From Deltaproteobacteria bacterium (lineage in GTDB: Bacteria > Desulfobacterota > Desulfobulbia > Desulfobulbales > Desulfurivibrionaceae), in the NCBI GenBank assembly GCA_013349295.1, contig DUZW01000002.1, forward strand, positions 111,204 through 175,203: DNA of 64,000 bases, in the 5' to 3' direction. Both the position numbers and the translations under genes were made by a program. The notes beneath the pieces were generated by a model that saw only the letters and a list, made by a program, of their open reading frames with translations, had not been told where the DNA came from and made no database searches. Positions 38,060 through 50,194 of the stretch are shown in pieces (within the stretch, counting starts at the first letter, position 1; the number at the start of each line of letters is the position of its first letter).

Positions 38060-38971
38060 TCACCCCAGATGCATGGCCAGAATGGCCTTGTGGATATGGA
38101 GCTTGTTCTCCGCCTGATCAAAGGCGACGCAGTGCGGTCCCTCCAGCACCTCTTCGGAGATCTCCTCGTCGCGGTGGGCCGGCAGGCAGTGGAGGACAAT
38201 GGCTCCGGTCTTGGCCTGGGCCACCAGGGCTCCATTCACCTGATACGGTCTGAAGACGGCAAGCCGCTCCTCCTGTTCGCTTTCCTGGCCCATGCTGGCC
38301 CAGACGTCGGTATTGATCACGTCCGCTTCCCGCACCGCCTCCACCGGATCGCGCACCACCCGGATAGGCCGGCTCGCTTCGGCCTGGGCTTTGGCGAGAA
38401 TGGCGGGGTTGGGATCATAGCCCGCAGGGCAGGCCAGGGTAAGGGCAAAGCCGAAACGGGAGGCGGCCTGAATCCAGGAGTTGGCCATGTTGTTGCCGTC
38501 GCCCAGCCAGGCAATATGGAGATTTTCCACCGGGCCCTTATGTTCGATTACGGTCATGATGTCGCTTAAGATCTGGCAGGGATGGTGCAGATCAGTAAGG
38601 GCGTTGATCACCGGCACCGACGAATAGCCGGCCAGCTCATCGACAATGTTCTGACCATAGGTGCGGACAACCATGCCGTCCACATAGCGGGACATGACCC
38701 GGGCCATATCCTTGAGGGGCTCGTTGCGGGCCAGCTGAGTGTCTCGGCCGGAGAGATAGATCACCTGGCCGCCCAGCCCATACATGGCCGCTTCAAAGGA
38801 AACCCTGGTCCGGGTGGAGGGTTTTTCAAAGATGAGGGCAACGGTTTTTCCGGCCAGATGCTGATGGCGGATCCCGGCCTTGGCTTCTTTTTTAAGAAGC
38901 AGGGCCTGCTCGATGTAGGCGGCCAGCTGCTTTTTGCTGAAATCCTGTAATGCCAGTAGGTGCTGCGTCAT
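38060..38971 (-). CDS. argF: ornithine carbamoyltransferase
   Basis: Makes citrulline from ornithine and carbamoyl phosphate. The 303-residue protein has the carbamoyl-phosphate loop FEKPSTRTRVSFE, HPCQILSD, and the ornithine/active-site motif LHCLPAHRDEEI. ATG 38971 (MTQHLLAL) is chosen from family length; a longer frame to 39088 lacks family similarity. It follows argD on the same strand after a 244-bp gap. Confidence 0.97.
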   Translation of the reverse strand: MTQHLLALQDFSKKQLAAYIEQALLLKKEAKAGIRHQHLAGKTVALIFEKPSTRTRVSFEAAMYGLGGQVIYLSGRDTQLARNEPLKDMARVMSRYVDGMVVRTYGQNIVDELAGYSSVPVINALTDLHHPCQILSDIMTVIEHKGPVENLHIAWLGDGNNMANSWIQAASRFGFALTLACPAGYDPNPAILAKAQAEASRPIRVVRDPVEAVREADVINTDVWASMGQESEQEERLAVFRPYQVNGALVAQAKTGAIVLHCLPAHRDEEISEEVLEGPHCVAFDQAENKLHIHKAILAMHLG

Positions 38972-39215
38972 TGTTTCGCTCTCTCTGTCGGCCTCCCCCC
39001 ACGCTATACAGCGGAAAGAAGAGTTCTCTCTGTTCAAGGCATCCTGCCGACGACACTGCGCAGTGCAGGATTCAGAAGACCGGCTCAAAAAATGTCAGTC
39101 CACCCATTGCCGACGGTTGACGGACCTTTGTCATCCTGAGTTTGGACCAAACGACAATTCAAACAAAAAAACCGTTTTTTTGCAAAGGGATTTTTCGCTG
39201 AAAATCCATGGGGAA

Positions 39216-42074
<2,859 letters not shown>

Positions 42075-42078
<4 letters not shown>

Positions 42079-42815
42079 ACACGGAGGCCCCCTTGTCTGT
42101 TCTGGAAACACAAGAGATCGTCAAGCGCTATAAAAACCGGACGGTGGTCGACGGGATCAGCCTGCGGGTTGAAACCGGCACGGTGGTCGGGCTACTCGGG
42201 CCAAACGGCGCCGGGAAAACCACCACCTTCTATAGCATTGCCGGGTTTGTCAGACCTGACGCAGGCGCCATCCTGCTGGACGGCGAGGATATCACCGACC
42301 TGCCCATCCACCGCCGGGCCACCAAAGGGCTCTCCTATCTGCCTCAGGAATCCTCGGTTTTTAAAAAACTCACCGTGGAAGAAAATGTCCGCATTATCCT
42401 TGAACCGCTCGGCCTGGCCAAGGCAGAGATCAACAACCGGGTCGGCCAGCTCATGGAAGACCTGAAGATCTCCCATCTGGCGGGAAACCGGGGCCATTCG
42501 CTCTCCGGGGGCGAGCGCCGCCGGGTGGAGATCATGCGGGCCCTGGCCACCAATCCGCATTTCATTCTTCTTGACGAGCCCTTTGCCGGGATCGATCCAT
42601 TATCGGTCGCCGATCTCCAGCAGATCATCGGGAATCTTAAAAACCGGGGCCTGGGCGTGCTCATCTCCGACCACAACGTCCGGGAAACCCTCTCCGTGTG
42701 TGATCAGGCTTATATCGTCAGCCAAGGGAAGATCCTCATCCATGGCGACGCCGAAAAGATTGTTGGCAGCGCCGAAGCCCGCCGGATGTACCTCGGGGAA
42801 AACTTTACCTTGTAG
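42075..42815 (+). CDS. lptB: LPS export ABC transporter ATP-binding protein LptB
   Basis: The ATPase that powers LPS extraction from the inner membrane. The 246-residue protein shows Walker [16 protein letters not shown]-loop [12 protein letters not shown], the ABC signature [11 protein letters not shown], Walker [14 protein letters not shown] and the switch His in [11 protein letters not shown]. The motif order and C terminus ([19 protein letters not shown]) are typical of LptB. It overlaps lptA; rpoN follows after 214 bp. Confidence 0.97.
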
Positions 42816-43029
42816 TAACACCAAGGCCGGTAAAAAATTTTGGCTCTCAGATAAAAATTCGTTATACCCTGTAAACCGTCGGAACAAAATAACCCATGTT
42901 CCCTCGCTATCCCCGATAAATTCTTCTTGCAAAAACCTTGCCGTCATGGACTATTATAGACTGCATCCGGGCCGCGCAATACCGTGTCGGCCTCTGCTCA
43001 TCGTTTTACGGTAAAGGACTTCGGCGGAC

Positions 43030-44493
43030 ATGGCTCTTGAACTGAGACAGCAACTGAAACTCAGCCAGCAACTGGTGATGACTCCCCAGTTGCAGCAGGC
43101 TATCAAGTTGCTGCAGCTTTCCCGACTTGAGCTTGCCGAGACGATCCAGCAGGAAATCGAGATCAACCCCGTGTTGGAAGAAGCGACGGACAGCCAGGAT
43201 CTGGGCGAGATCGAACCGATAGGAAAAGGCCACGAAGCGCTGGACGCTCCGCCGCCCGAGCCGGAAAGGACCGCCGAGGTCCAGATGGAAAGCGACTCCT
43301 CCTTGCGGGAAATAGACTGGGAAAACTACAGCAACGATTATGAAAGCGGCTTCTCCTCCCGGGGCAAGGATGACAACGACCTGCCCTCCCGCCTTGACAT
43401 CCTGACGACCAAACCGGACCTTCACTCCCATCTTTCCTGGCAGCTGACCCTTTCCCATCTCACGGAAGAGGAAAAGGAGATCGGCCATTTCATCATCGGC
43501 AACCTGGACCGGAACGGCTTTCTGGTGGTGACCGAGACGGAAATTGCCGAAGGCACGGGCTGCAAGCCGGAGCAGGCCCTGCGGATGATCAAGGTTGTCC
43601 AGGAGATGGACCCGGCCGGGGTCGGGGCCAGAGATCTCAAAGATTGCCTGTTGTTGCAGCTCGACCGCCTGGGCCTTGGGGTTTCCCTGCCCGCCACCAT
43701 CGTCCGGGAGCATCTCCATCCCCTGGAAAACAGAAATTTTGCGGCCATTGCCCGGGCCACTGGCCGCCCCATCGAGGAAATCCTGAACGCGATCAAGGTG
43801 ATCACCGAGCTGGACCCGCATCCGGGCAGGATATATTCCGAAGAGGAGCCCCAGTACATCATCCCGGATGTTTATGTTCACAAGATCAGCGGCGAATATG
43901 TCATTCTCTTAAACGATGAAGGGCTGCCCCGCCTCAAGGTCAGCAACTATTACAAGGATATTCTGAAAAAGGATTCCGGCGCCACCAGCGATACCAAGAA
44001 TTATGTACAGGATAAATTGAAGTCGGCCATGTGGCTGATAAAAAGTATCCATCAGCGGCAACGCACCATCTACCGCGTGGTCGAATCGCTTCTCAAATTT
44101 CAGTTCGATTTTTTTGAAAAAGGGGTCGCCTTCCTCAAGCCCTTGGTCCTCCGTGATGTGGCCGAGGATCTCGGCATGCACGAATCGACGATCAGCCGGG
44201 TAACGAGCAACAAGTACGTGCATACCCCCCAGGGCACCTTTGAGCTGAAGTATTTCTTCAACTCCTCCATCAGTCGCCATGACGGCGGTGACGCCATGGC
44301 CTCGGAAAGCATCAAGGAGCGGATTCGCAGTATCATTCAGGGCGAAGACCATCAAGACCCTTTGAGCGACAATGCCATCGCCGATATCTTCGCCAAGGAG
44401 GATATCAAGCTGGCGCGTCGTACCGTGGCCAAGTACCGGGAGCAGATGGGGATTCTCCCTTCCAAGTTCCGGAAAAAGCCCAAACTGAGCTGA
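43030..44493 (+). CDS. rpoN: RNA polymerase sigma-54 factor
   Basis: The alternative sigma factor for -24/-12 promoters, acting with enhancer-binding ATPases. The 487-residue protein has the Gln-rich region I (LRQQLKLSQQLVMTPQLQQA), an acidic region II, the core-binding domain and the C-terminal DNA-binding part ending in the RpoN box ARRTVAKYREQMGI. It sits in the common lptB-rpoN-rapZ order, but the ribosome hibernation gene (hpf) often found between rpoN and rapZ is absent. Confidence 0.98.
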   Translation: MALELRQQLKLSQQLVMTPQLQQAIKLLQLSRLELAETIQQEIEINPVLEEATDSQDLGEIEPIGKGHEALDAPPPEPERTAEVQMESDSSLREIDWENYSNDYESGFSSRGKDDNDLPSRLDILTTKPDLHSHLSWQLTLSHLTEEEKEIGHFIIGNLDRNGFLVVTETEIAEGTGCKPEQALRMIKVVQEMDPAGVGARDLKDCLLLQLDRLGLGVSLPATIVREHLHPLENRNFAAIARATGRPIEEILNAIKVITELDPHPGRIYSEEEPQYIIPDVYVHKISGEYVILLNDEGLPRLKVSNYYKDILKKDSGATSDTKNYVQDKLKSAMWLIKSIHQRQRTIYRVVESLLKFQFDFFEKGVAFLKPLVLRDVAEDLGMHESTISRVTSNKYVHTPQGTFELKYFFNSSISRHDGGDAMASESIKERIRSIIQGEDHQDPLSDNAIADIFAKEDIKLARRTVAKYREQMGILPSKFRKKPKLS

Positions 44494-44535
44494 CCCGGAT
44501 GCCTGCCCCAATTTTTGCCGTATTACAGCTACGTC

Positions 44536-45408
44536 ATGCATGAAACCACTCCCCCATCCCTGACCCTTACCATCCTCACCGGCCTTTCCGGAGCGGGCAA
44601 GTCCACGGCCCTCAATGTTTTTGAGGATGCCGGTTTTTTGTGCATCGACAACCTCCCCGTTTTTCTGCTTCTTCCCCTGCTCGACGGCATGGCCCGGCGG
44701 GCAGACGGCCCGCACCGCCTTGCCCTGGTCATGGATGCACGGGATGCCGAGCTTGCCCCCGCCCTGGCCGGAGTCCTCAAAGAGGTCAAAACCAGGACCA
44801 CCCTGGTGCAGATCATCTTTCTTGAGGCAAATGACACGATTCTGCTCCGCAGATACAGCCAGCTGCGCCGCGCTCATCCCCTGGCCCAGGTCGGGTTGGT
44901 GCAGGACGGAATTGCTTCGGAAAAGATTCGGCTGGCCGGACTCCGCCGCCTGGCTGATCGGGTGATTGACACCAGCAGCCTCACCCCCACCGAGCTGCGG
45001 CACAAGCTCCTGCAACATGAGGCTTCCCCGATTGCCGACATGCGGGTCAACATCCTCTCCTTTGGTCATAAACACGGTTTGCCGAGCGAGGCAGATCTGC
45101 TGTTTGATGTCCGATTTTTGCCGAACCCCTATTATGTAGTGGAGCTCAAGGAAAAAACCGGCCTGGATGCAGCGGTAGCCGCCCATGCCCTGGAAAACGA
45201 AACCGGCCGCCGATTTCTCGATCACCTCTTCGCCCTGCTCGACTTTTTACTCCCCGAATTTGAACAGGCCGGCAAGGCCTACCTCACCATCGCGGTGGGC
45301 TGCACCGGCGGTAAACATCGCTCCGTGGCGGTGGCAGAGGAGATCCACCGCCATCTGGCCGGGCAAAAATGGGTGGAAAAGATCTTTCACCGGGATTTGG
45401 ACAAATAA
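44536..45408 (+). CDS. rapZ: RNase adapter protein RapZ (P-loop NTP-binding)
   Basis: A 290-residue P-loop protein. N-terminal Walker A TGLSGAGKSTALNVFEDAGF, CIDNLPV, and the C-terminal domain VGCTGGKHRSVAVAEEI are diagnostic. In E. coli RapZ guides RNase E to a small RNA controlling glucosamine-6-phosphate synthesis; in other phyla the role is less clear. ATG 44536 is used although no ribosome site is evident; a TTG at 44515 is the alternative. It is 42 bp past rpoN, and its stop is followed at once by a repeat element. Confidence 0.94.
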   Translation: MHETTPPSLTLTILTGLSGAGKSTALNVFEDAGFLCIDNLPVFLLLPLLDGMARRADGPHRLALVMDARDAELAPALAGVLKEVKTRTTLVQIIFLEANDTILLRRYSQLRRAHPLAQVGLVQDGIASEKIRLAGLRRLADRVIDTSSLTPTELRHKLLQHEASPIADMRVNILSFGHKHGLPSEADLLFDVRFLPNPYYVVELKEKTGLDAAVAAHALENETGRRFLDHLFALLDFLLPEFEQAGKAYLTIAVGCTGGKHRSVAVAEEIHRHLAGQKWVEKIFHRDLDK

Positions 45409-45505
45409 GGTAAGCGTCAGCACCGCCTCGGGTATTATCGGCCTGTTCATGTGCAACACATACCTCGCAGGTCTTTGCCTGACTTCCGCGGTACTGCCGG
45501 ACACT
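45409..45505 (+). repeat. palindromic 3'-end repeat element, copy 2 (after rapZ)
   Basis: Starts with GGTAAGCGTC directly after the rapZ TAA. The core TATCGGCCTGTTCATGTGCA, ACACATACCTCGCAGGTCTT matches copies 1 and 3 in CGGCCTG, GTGCAACA and CAGGxCTxTTxC words. Its terminal arms are less symmetric (GCACCGC / GCGGTAC). The right limit is approximate. Confidence 0.65.
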
Positions 45506-45646
45506 TTCATTCCTTAGTATTGCTTCGAGATTAAATATCTCCCCCGTCATTCCCGCCTGAAGCATCGAGCATGACTTTTTAATCATGGAGTAGTACTAGG
45601 GTTAGCACGCTTTTGTGCCCACGCTGTTTGCTGATGAGTGGAGATT

Positions 45647-46339
45647 ATGACGGAAACACCACAACTGGACTGGCAGACAATAGACACGGTCCTGCTGGAT
45701 ATGGACGGCACTCTGTTGGACCGCCATTTTGATGATTATTTCTGGGAGCATTATGTGCCGGAGCACTATGCCCTGGAGTATGATCTCTCCATCGAAGAGG
45801 CAAGGAACCAGTTGTTGGCCCGCTATCGTGGCCGTGAAGGCACCCTGGCTTGGACCGATCTCGATTTCTGGTCCAACGAGCTGGGGCTTGATATCCCTGC
45901 CCTCAAGATGAAGATCAATCATCTCATCGGCGTGCATCCCCACGTGGTTGCTTTTCTCAGATTTTGCCGCGAATCCGGCAAGAAGATCTACCTGGTGACC
46001 AACGCCCACAGCAAGACCCTGGCCATCAAGATGGAAAAAACGGCGCTGACAGGCTATTTTGACCGGATTATCTGTGCGGAAGAGGTTGGAATGGCCAAGG
46101 AGGATCCGGCCTTCTGGCAAGGGCTGGAAGCGATGCTGGGCTATGAGAAAGAAAGAACCATGCTGGCCGATGATACCGAAAAGGTGCTGATTTCCGCCCG
46201 ACACTACGGCATGGGTTTTCTCATCTTTATCGCCCGCCCCAGCAGCCGTAAGCCGATTATCCGCTCAGAGAATTTCCCCTCGGTTGTCCACTTTAAGGAG
46301 CTTATCCCGGAAACGAGTAAGGAGAAAGGCGCAAAGTGA
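45647..46339 (+). CDS. HAD-superfamily hydrolase, YrfG-like GMP/IMP nucleotidase
   Basis: A 230-residue HAD phosphatase. Motif I is VLLDMDGTLLD (nucleophile and acid Asp), motif II LVTNAHSKT, the motif III region EVGMAKEDPAFW, and motif IV MLADDTEKVL. The spacing DGTLLDRHFDDYFWEHYVPE and the later LDFWSNELGLDI closely follow E. coli YrfG as I remember it, which is a purine nucleotide 5'-phosphatase. ATG 45647 is preferred over an in-frame GTG at 45638. The substrate is inferred. Confidence 0.75.
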   Translation: MTETPQLDWQTIDTVLLDMDGTLLDRHFDDYFWEHYVPEHYALEYDLSIEEARNQLLARYRGREGTLAWTDLDFWSNELGLDIPALKMKINHLIGVHPHVVAFLRFCRESGKKIYLVTNAHSKTLAIKMEKTALTGYFDRIICAEEVGMAKEDPAFWQGLEAMLGYEKERTMLADDTEKVLISARHYGMGFLIFIARPSSRKPIIRSENFPSVVHFKELIPETSKEKGAK

Positions 46340-46394
46340 AAGGCCAAAGAAACCTCCAATAAACCTTTATCCTTTGACCTTGCACCTTTTGCCT
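46317..46394. repeat. purine/pyrimidine inverted-repeat element (c)
   Basis: After the HAD gene: GTAAGGAGAAAGGCGCAAAG (purine-rich) and then TTTATCCTTTGACCTTGCAC followed by CTTTTGCC as the opposite arm. The left arm overlaps the end of the coding region. Imperfect stem, about 80 bp. Confidence 0.6.
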
Positions 46395-46411
46395 ATTCCA
46401 AAGGAACACCC

Positions 46412-46810
46412 ATGCACGAAAAAGAACAGGCGGAATTGATCGCCGTTATCGCCGATTTTCTGGAGATGGGCCATGTGGAGAACATCATGGCCATGTTCAA
46501 GCAGGACACCTCGCTGTATGCGTTGAGCGGCGAGCTGCTGCGTGATGAACGCTTTATGGTGCGGATGGGGATGGCGGTGCTTTTTGAAGAGATGAAGGTT
46601 CTCCGGCCCCAGGAAGTAACCCTGGCCATCCCATCCCTGCTTGCGGTACTTGGCGAGGAAACTCCTTGGATGCGCGGCGAGGCCGTGAATCTGCTGGGTA
46701 TCATCGGCAGCCCCGAGGCATTGGCTCACATCAGAACCCTGGCCGATGACCCGGAGCCGCAGATTCGGGAGATGGTGCGGGATATATTCGAGGAGCAAGG
46801 TGCGAGGTGA
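46412..46810 (+). CDS. small HEAT-repeat-like protein
   Basis: A 132-residue all-helical protein. Two or three HEAT-like units are visible: SLYALSGELLRDERFMVRMG, VTLAIPSLLAVLGEETPWMR, and EAVNLLGIIGSPEALAHIRT then DDPEPQIREMVRDIF. No enzyme motif, signal or membrane span. Such modules usually bind other proteins. It lies between two purine/pyrimidine inverted repeats and converges with aspS. Confidence 0.7.
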   Translation: MHEKEQAELIAVIADFLEMGHVENIMAMFKQDTSLYALSGELLRDERFMVRMGMAVLFEEMKVLRPQEVTLAIPSLLAVLGEETPWMRGEAVNLLGIIGSPEALAHIRTLADDPEPQIREMVRDIFEEQGAR

Positions 46811-46874
46811 AAGGATAAAAGGTTTTTTTGCGGGCTCCTTGAACCTTTTTCCTTTCGCCTTGCTCCTCTCCCTA
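46797..46874. repeat. purine/pyrimidine inverted-repeat element (d)
   Basis: Between the HEAT gene and aspS (convergent). GCAAGGTGCGAGGTGAAAGG then AACCTTTTTCCTTTCGCCTT with GCTCC as the opposing arm. It could stop transcription from both sides. Confidence 0.6.
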
Positions 46875-48656
46875 TTCCTTCCAGTCCGGCCGTAACCCCA
46901 GTTCGGTCAGCTGCTTTCTCGCCACTGCGGCCGGGGCTTCGGTGAGCGGGCAGGTGGCCTTCTGGGTTTTGGGGAAGGCGATGACATCGCGGATGGAATC
47001 GCGGCCCAGCAGGATCATCATCAAGCGATCCAGGCCAAAGGCCATGCCGCCATGGGGCGGCGCGCCAAGCTCAAGCGCCTTGACGAGAAAATCGAATTTG
47101 TCAGCTACTTCCTCCTCGGAAATGCCCAGGGCGGCAAAAACCCGTTCCTGCATCTCTTTTTGGTGGATCCGGATGGAGCCGCCGCCGATCTCGGTGCCGT
47201 TTAAAACCAGATCGTAGGCCCGACTCCGCATCTTGCCCGGCTCGGTGTCCATGAGGGGGATGTCTTCCTCGTTGGGCGCGGTAAAGGGATGATGCACGGC
47301 CATATGGCGCTTTTGCTCGTGGTCATACTCCAGGAGCGGGAAGTCGCAGACCCAAAGGAAATTGAACTGCTTTTTATCGATCAGATTCAGGCGGCGGGCC
47401 AGTTCAAGGCGCAGCTCGGACAAGGCCTGGTGCACGACACTGGGTTGGTCCGCAACAAAAAAGAGCAGATCATCGGTCTGGGCGTCCAGGGTTTTGGCCA
47501 TCCCAGCCCGCTCTTCGTCTGAGAAAAACTTGGCAATCGGCGACTGCCATTCGCCATCGGGTTTGACCTTGACCCAAGCCAGGCCCTTGGCCCCGAAATT
47601 GGCCACATAAGCGGTGAGGTCATCAAGATCCTTCCGGGAAAAATGGGCGCAGCCCTTGGCGTTGACGGCCTTCACCATCCCACCTTTTTCAACCACGCTG
47701 CGGAATACCTGGAAGCCGCAATCGCGCACCTCTTCGGTGAGACTGATCAGCTCAAAGCCGAAGCGGGTATCCGGCTTATCGCAGCCATAGCGGTTCATCG
47801 CCTCGTCATAGGTCATGCGCGGGAAAGGCAGGCTGAGCGTAAGGCCGATGGTTTCCTTGAACAACAGTTGCATCAACCCTTCGGCCACGGTGTAGATGTC
47901 CTCCTCCTCGACAAAGGAAAGCTCCATATCCACCTGGGTGAACTCGGGCTGCCGATCGGCGCGCAGATCCTCATCGCGGAAGCAGCGGACGATCTGGTAG
48001 TAGCGATCCATGCCGGCCACCATCAGAAGCTGCTTAAAGAGCTGCGGCGACTGGGGCAGGGCAAAGAATTTACCCTGGTTGACCCGGCTCGGCACCAGAT
48101 AATCCCTGGCACCTTCCGGAGTGGAGCGGGTGAGCACCGGGGTCTCGATCTCAAGAAAATTCTCGCCGTTAAGGAAGGTCCGGATGGCCTGGGCCGCCTT
48201 GTGCCGCATGATGAGGCTCTCGGCCATGCTGGGACGTCGCAGGTCGATGTAGCGGTACTTGAGGCGCAGGGTATCGTTAATCTCGGTTTCCTCGTCCAAA
48301 GGGAACGGCGGGGTTTTACTCTGGTTGAGGATGCGCAGCTCCGTGACCCGCACCTCGATCTCACCGGTGGGCAACTTGGGATTGACCATGCCGTTGGGCC
48401 GGTCTTCAACCATGCCCCGGATGGCCAGGACCCATTCGCTTCGGATGCCATGGGCCTTGGCATGGATCTCGGCATTGATCTCGGGATTGAACACCACCTG
48501 GGTGAGGCCCCAGCGGTCTCGCAGATCGACGAAAATAACCCCGCCATGGTCCCGGCGCCGCAACACCCAGCCCATGAGGACGATCTCTTTGCCGACATCG
48601 GCACGGGTCAAGGCGTTACAGTGGTGAGTACGTTTGAGTCCTCCCATGGATTCCAT
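46872..48656 (-). CDS. aspS: aspartyl-tRNA synthetase (features of the non-discriminating type)
   Basis: Class II synthetase that loads aspartate on tRNA-Asp. The 594-residue bacterial-type enzyme has the anticodon-binding OB fold (WVLRRRDHGGVIFVDLRDRW), motif 2 FRDEDLRADRQPEFTQVDME, an inserted GAD domain (about residues 300-410), and motif 3 GMAFGLDRLMMILLG. His37 in RRDHGG is the residue seen in non-discriminating AspRS that also charge tRNA-Asn; discriminating E. coli enzyme has Leu there. If so, asparaginyl-tRNA would be made by GatCAB. That inference needs the rest of the genome. AAAGGAG precedes ATG 48656. Confidence 0.97.
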   Translation of the reverse strand: MESMGGLKRTHHCNALTRADVGKEIVLMGWVLRRRDHGGVIFVDLRDRWGLTQVVFNPEINAEIHAKAHGIRSEWVLAIRGMVEDRPNGMVNPKLPTGEIEVRVTELRILNQSKTPPFPLDEETEINDTLRLKYRYIDLRRPSMAESLIMRHKAAQAIRTFLNGENFLEIETPVLTRSTPEGARDYLVPSRVNQGKFFALPQSPQLFKQLLMVAGMDRYYQIVRCFRDEDLRADRQPEFTQVDMELSFVEEEDIYTVAEGLMQLLFKETIGLTLSLPFPRMTYDEAMNRYGCDKPDTRFGFELISLTEEVRDCGFQVFRSVVEKGGMVKAVNAKGCAHFSRKDLDDLTAYVANFGAKGLAWVKVKPDGEWQSPIAKFFSDEERAGMAKTLDAQTDDLLFFVADQPSVVHQALSELRLELARRLNLIDKKQFNFLWVCDFPLLEYDHEQKRHMAVHHPFTAPNEEDIPLMDTEPGKMRSRAYDLVLNGTEIGGGSIRIHQKEMQERVFAALGISEEEVADKFDFLVKALELGAPPHGGMAFGLDRLMMILLGRDSIRDVIAFPKTQKATCPLTEAPAAVARKQLTELGLRPDWKE

Positions 48657-48885
48657 AGGACTGCTCCTTTTTGGTAGTGAAAAATGAAAAAGTTTATTAA
48701 CGCAACGGCGCGGAAGCGCTGGTGTGCGTAACCAAGGTAAATATCATATTTTTCAGTGCTGCCCGGTCAGGTTATGCATTCCTTCCCTCCCTTACCGAGA
48801 GGGGGTCGGGTGTTGCCGAGAGCGTCAAAGGTATTAACTCAGCCACATAGAGCCCTCCCCACAAGGGAAAAAGCTCGTTACGCGG

Positions 48886-48898
48886 CCCCCCCCCCCCC
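48886..48898. repeat. poly-C tract (C13)
   Basis: Thirteen C in a row, ten bases beyond the hisS stop in the hisS-aspS gap. Homopolymers of this length are unstable and may vary, although this one lies outside any gene. A sequencing length error is possible. Confidence 0.8.
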
Positions 48899-48907
48899 TA
48901 CCGTGAT

Positions 48908-50194
48908 CTATTTCCCCTTGGGTGCGATTGCCTCAACCAACATCGCACACAAGCCCTCGGGAGCACCGGCCAGCGGCACGGCTTGCTGTTCCTTGCTGGT
49001 CATGTCCCGCAGCACGGCCTCGCCCCTGGCGAGCTCTTCCTCGCCCAAAATGAGGGCATAGCGTGCTTTGGCTCGATCCGCCTGCTTCATCTGGCTTTTC
49101 AGGCTCTTGCCCTCAAGGTCCATGGCCACCCGCAGCCCTTTGCGCCTGAGGAAATGCACCAGGGGAAAGACCGCGACCGCGGCCTCTTCGCCCAGGGCGG
49201 CGACAAAAAGGTCCGAGGCGGAGTCAGGGCAACCGCCTTCGTTCTGCTGAGTCATCAGGAGGGCCAGCCGTTCCATACCCATGGCAAAGCCGATGCCGGG
49301 CATGTTCTTGGCGCCGCCCAGCTTTTCCACCAGGCCGTCATAGCGGCCTCCGGCTCCCACCGCGCTTTGGGCGCCCAAGGCATCGGTGACCAGCTCAAAG
49401 GTGGTGCGGGTGTAATAATCGAGTCCGCGGACCATGAACGGGTTCACGGCATAGGGAATGGCAAGGAGATCAAGGCTCTCTTTCGTTTGCCTGAAATGCT
49501 CACTGCAGCCCGGACAGAGATGGTCCAAGATGGAGGGCGCGGCCACATACTGTTCCTGGCAATGGCTGCTTTTGCAGTCAAGAACCCTAAGCGGGTTGGT
49601 CAGGCTGCGCCGTTGGCAATCCTCGCAAATCAGCTCCTTGCGGGCGGCGAGGAAATTCACCAGGGCCTCTTTGTAGGCCGGCCGACAGGCCGGGCAACCC
49701 AAGGAGTTGATCTGCAGGCTCACGGAAAGGCCAAGCTCATCAAGGATCAGCCAGCCCATGGCAATCAACTCGGCATCAAGCCGGGGATGATCCAAGCCCA
49801 AGACCTCGACGCTCATCTGGTGAAACTGCCGCAACCGTCCCTTCTGCGGTCGTTCATGGCGAAACATGGGACCGATGGTATAGAGCCGCTGCACCGGGAG
49901 CTTCGCTTGGAGGCCATGCTCAATAAAGGCACGCAGCACCGAGGCGGTGCCTTCCGGCCGCATGGTGATGGAGTCGCCGTTACGGTCTGCAAAGGAGTAC
50001 ATCTCTTTTTCGACGATATCGGTGGCTTCGCCGATGGATCTGGCGAACAGCTCGGTCTTTTCCAGGATCGGCACCCGTATCTCGGTGAAGCCGAAGCGGT
50101 GAAAGATCTCCCTGGCTGTTGCCTCGATATGCTGCCAGGCCCGAACCTCATCGGGGAGAATATCCTTAAAGCCTTTCAGGGCTTGAATGGTCAT
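48908..50194 (-). CDS. hisS: histidyl-tRNA synthetase
   Basis: Class II synthetase for histidine. The 428-residue protein starts MTIQALKGFKDILPDEVRAW and has RPEGTASVLRAFIEHG (motif region), GPMFRHERPQKGRLRQFHQM (motif 2), the histidine-specific GLDYYTRTTFEL, and GIGFAMGMERLALLM (motif 3), then the anticodon-binding domain. An insert with CPAC and CEDC plus CKSSHC and CPGC (residues 190-260) looks like a zinc-binding module seen in many non-enteric HisRS. ATG 50194 is preferred over a start at 50236. Confidence 0.97.
   Translation of the reverse strand: MTIQALKGFKDILPDEVRAWQHIEATAREIFHRFGFTEIRVPILEKTELFARSIGEATDIVEKEMYSFADRNGDSITMRPEGTASVLRAFIEHGLQAKLPVQRLYTIGPMFRHERPQKGRLRQFHQMSVEVLGLDHPRLDAELIAMGWLILDELGLSVSLQINSLGCPACRPAYKEALVNFLAARKELICEDCQRRSLTNPLRVLDCKSSHCQEQYVAAPSILDHLCPGCSEHFRQTKESLDLLAIPYAVNPFMVRGLDYYTRTTFELVTDALGAQSAVGAGGRYDGLVEKLGGAKNMPGIGFAMGMERLALLMTQQNEGGCPDSASDLFVAALGEEAAVAVFPLVHFLRRKGLRVAMDLEGKSLKSQMKQADRAKARYALILGEEELARGEAVLRDMTSKEQQAVPLAGAPEGLCAMLVEAIAPKGK

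Noticed and set aside
39048..39185. Hairpins in the argD-argF gap (ATCCTGC..GCAGGAT and CAAAAAAA-CCG-TTTTTTTG)
   Set aside because: Possible weak structures, but neither has the form of a clear terminator or known riboswitch, and similarity to the 105-bp repeat family is too weak to claim.
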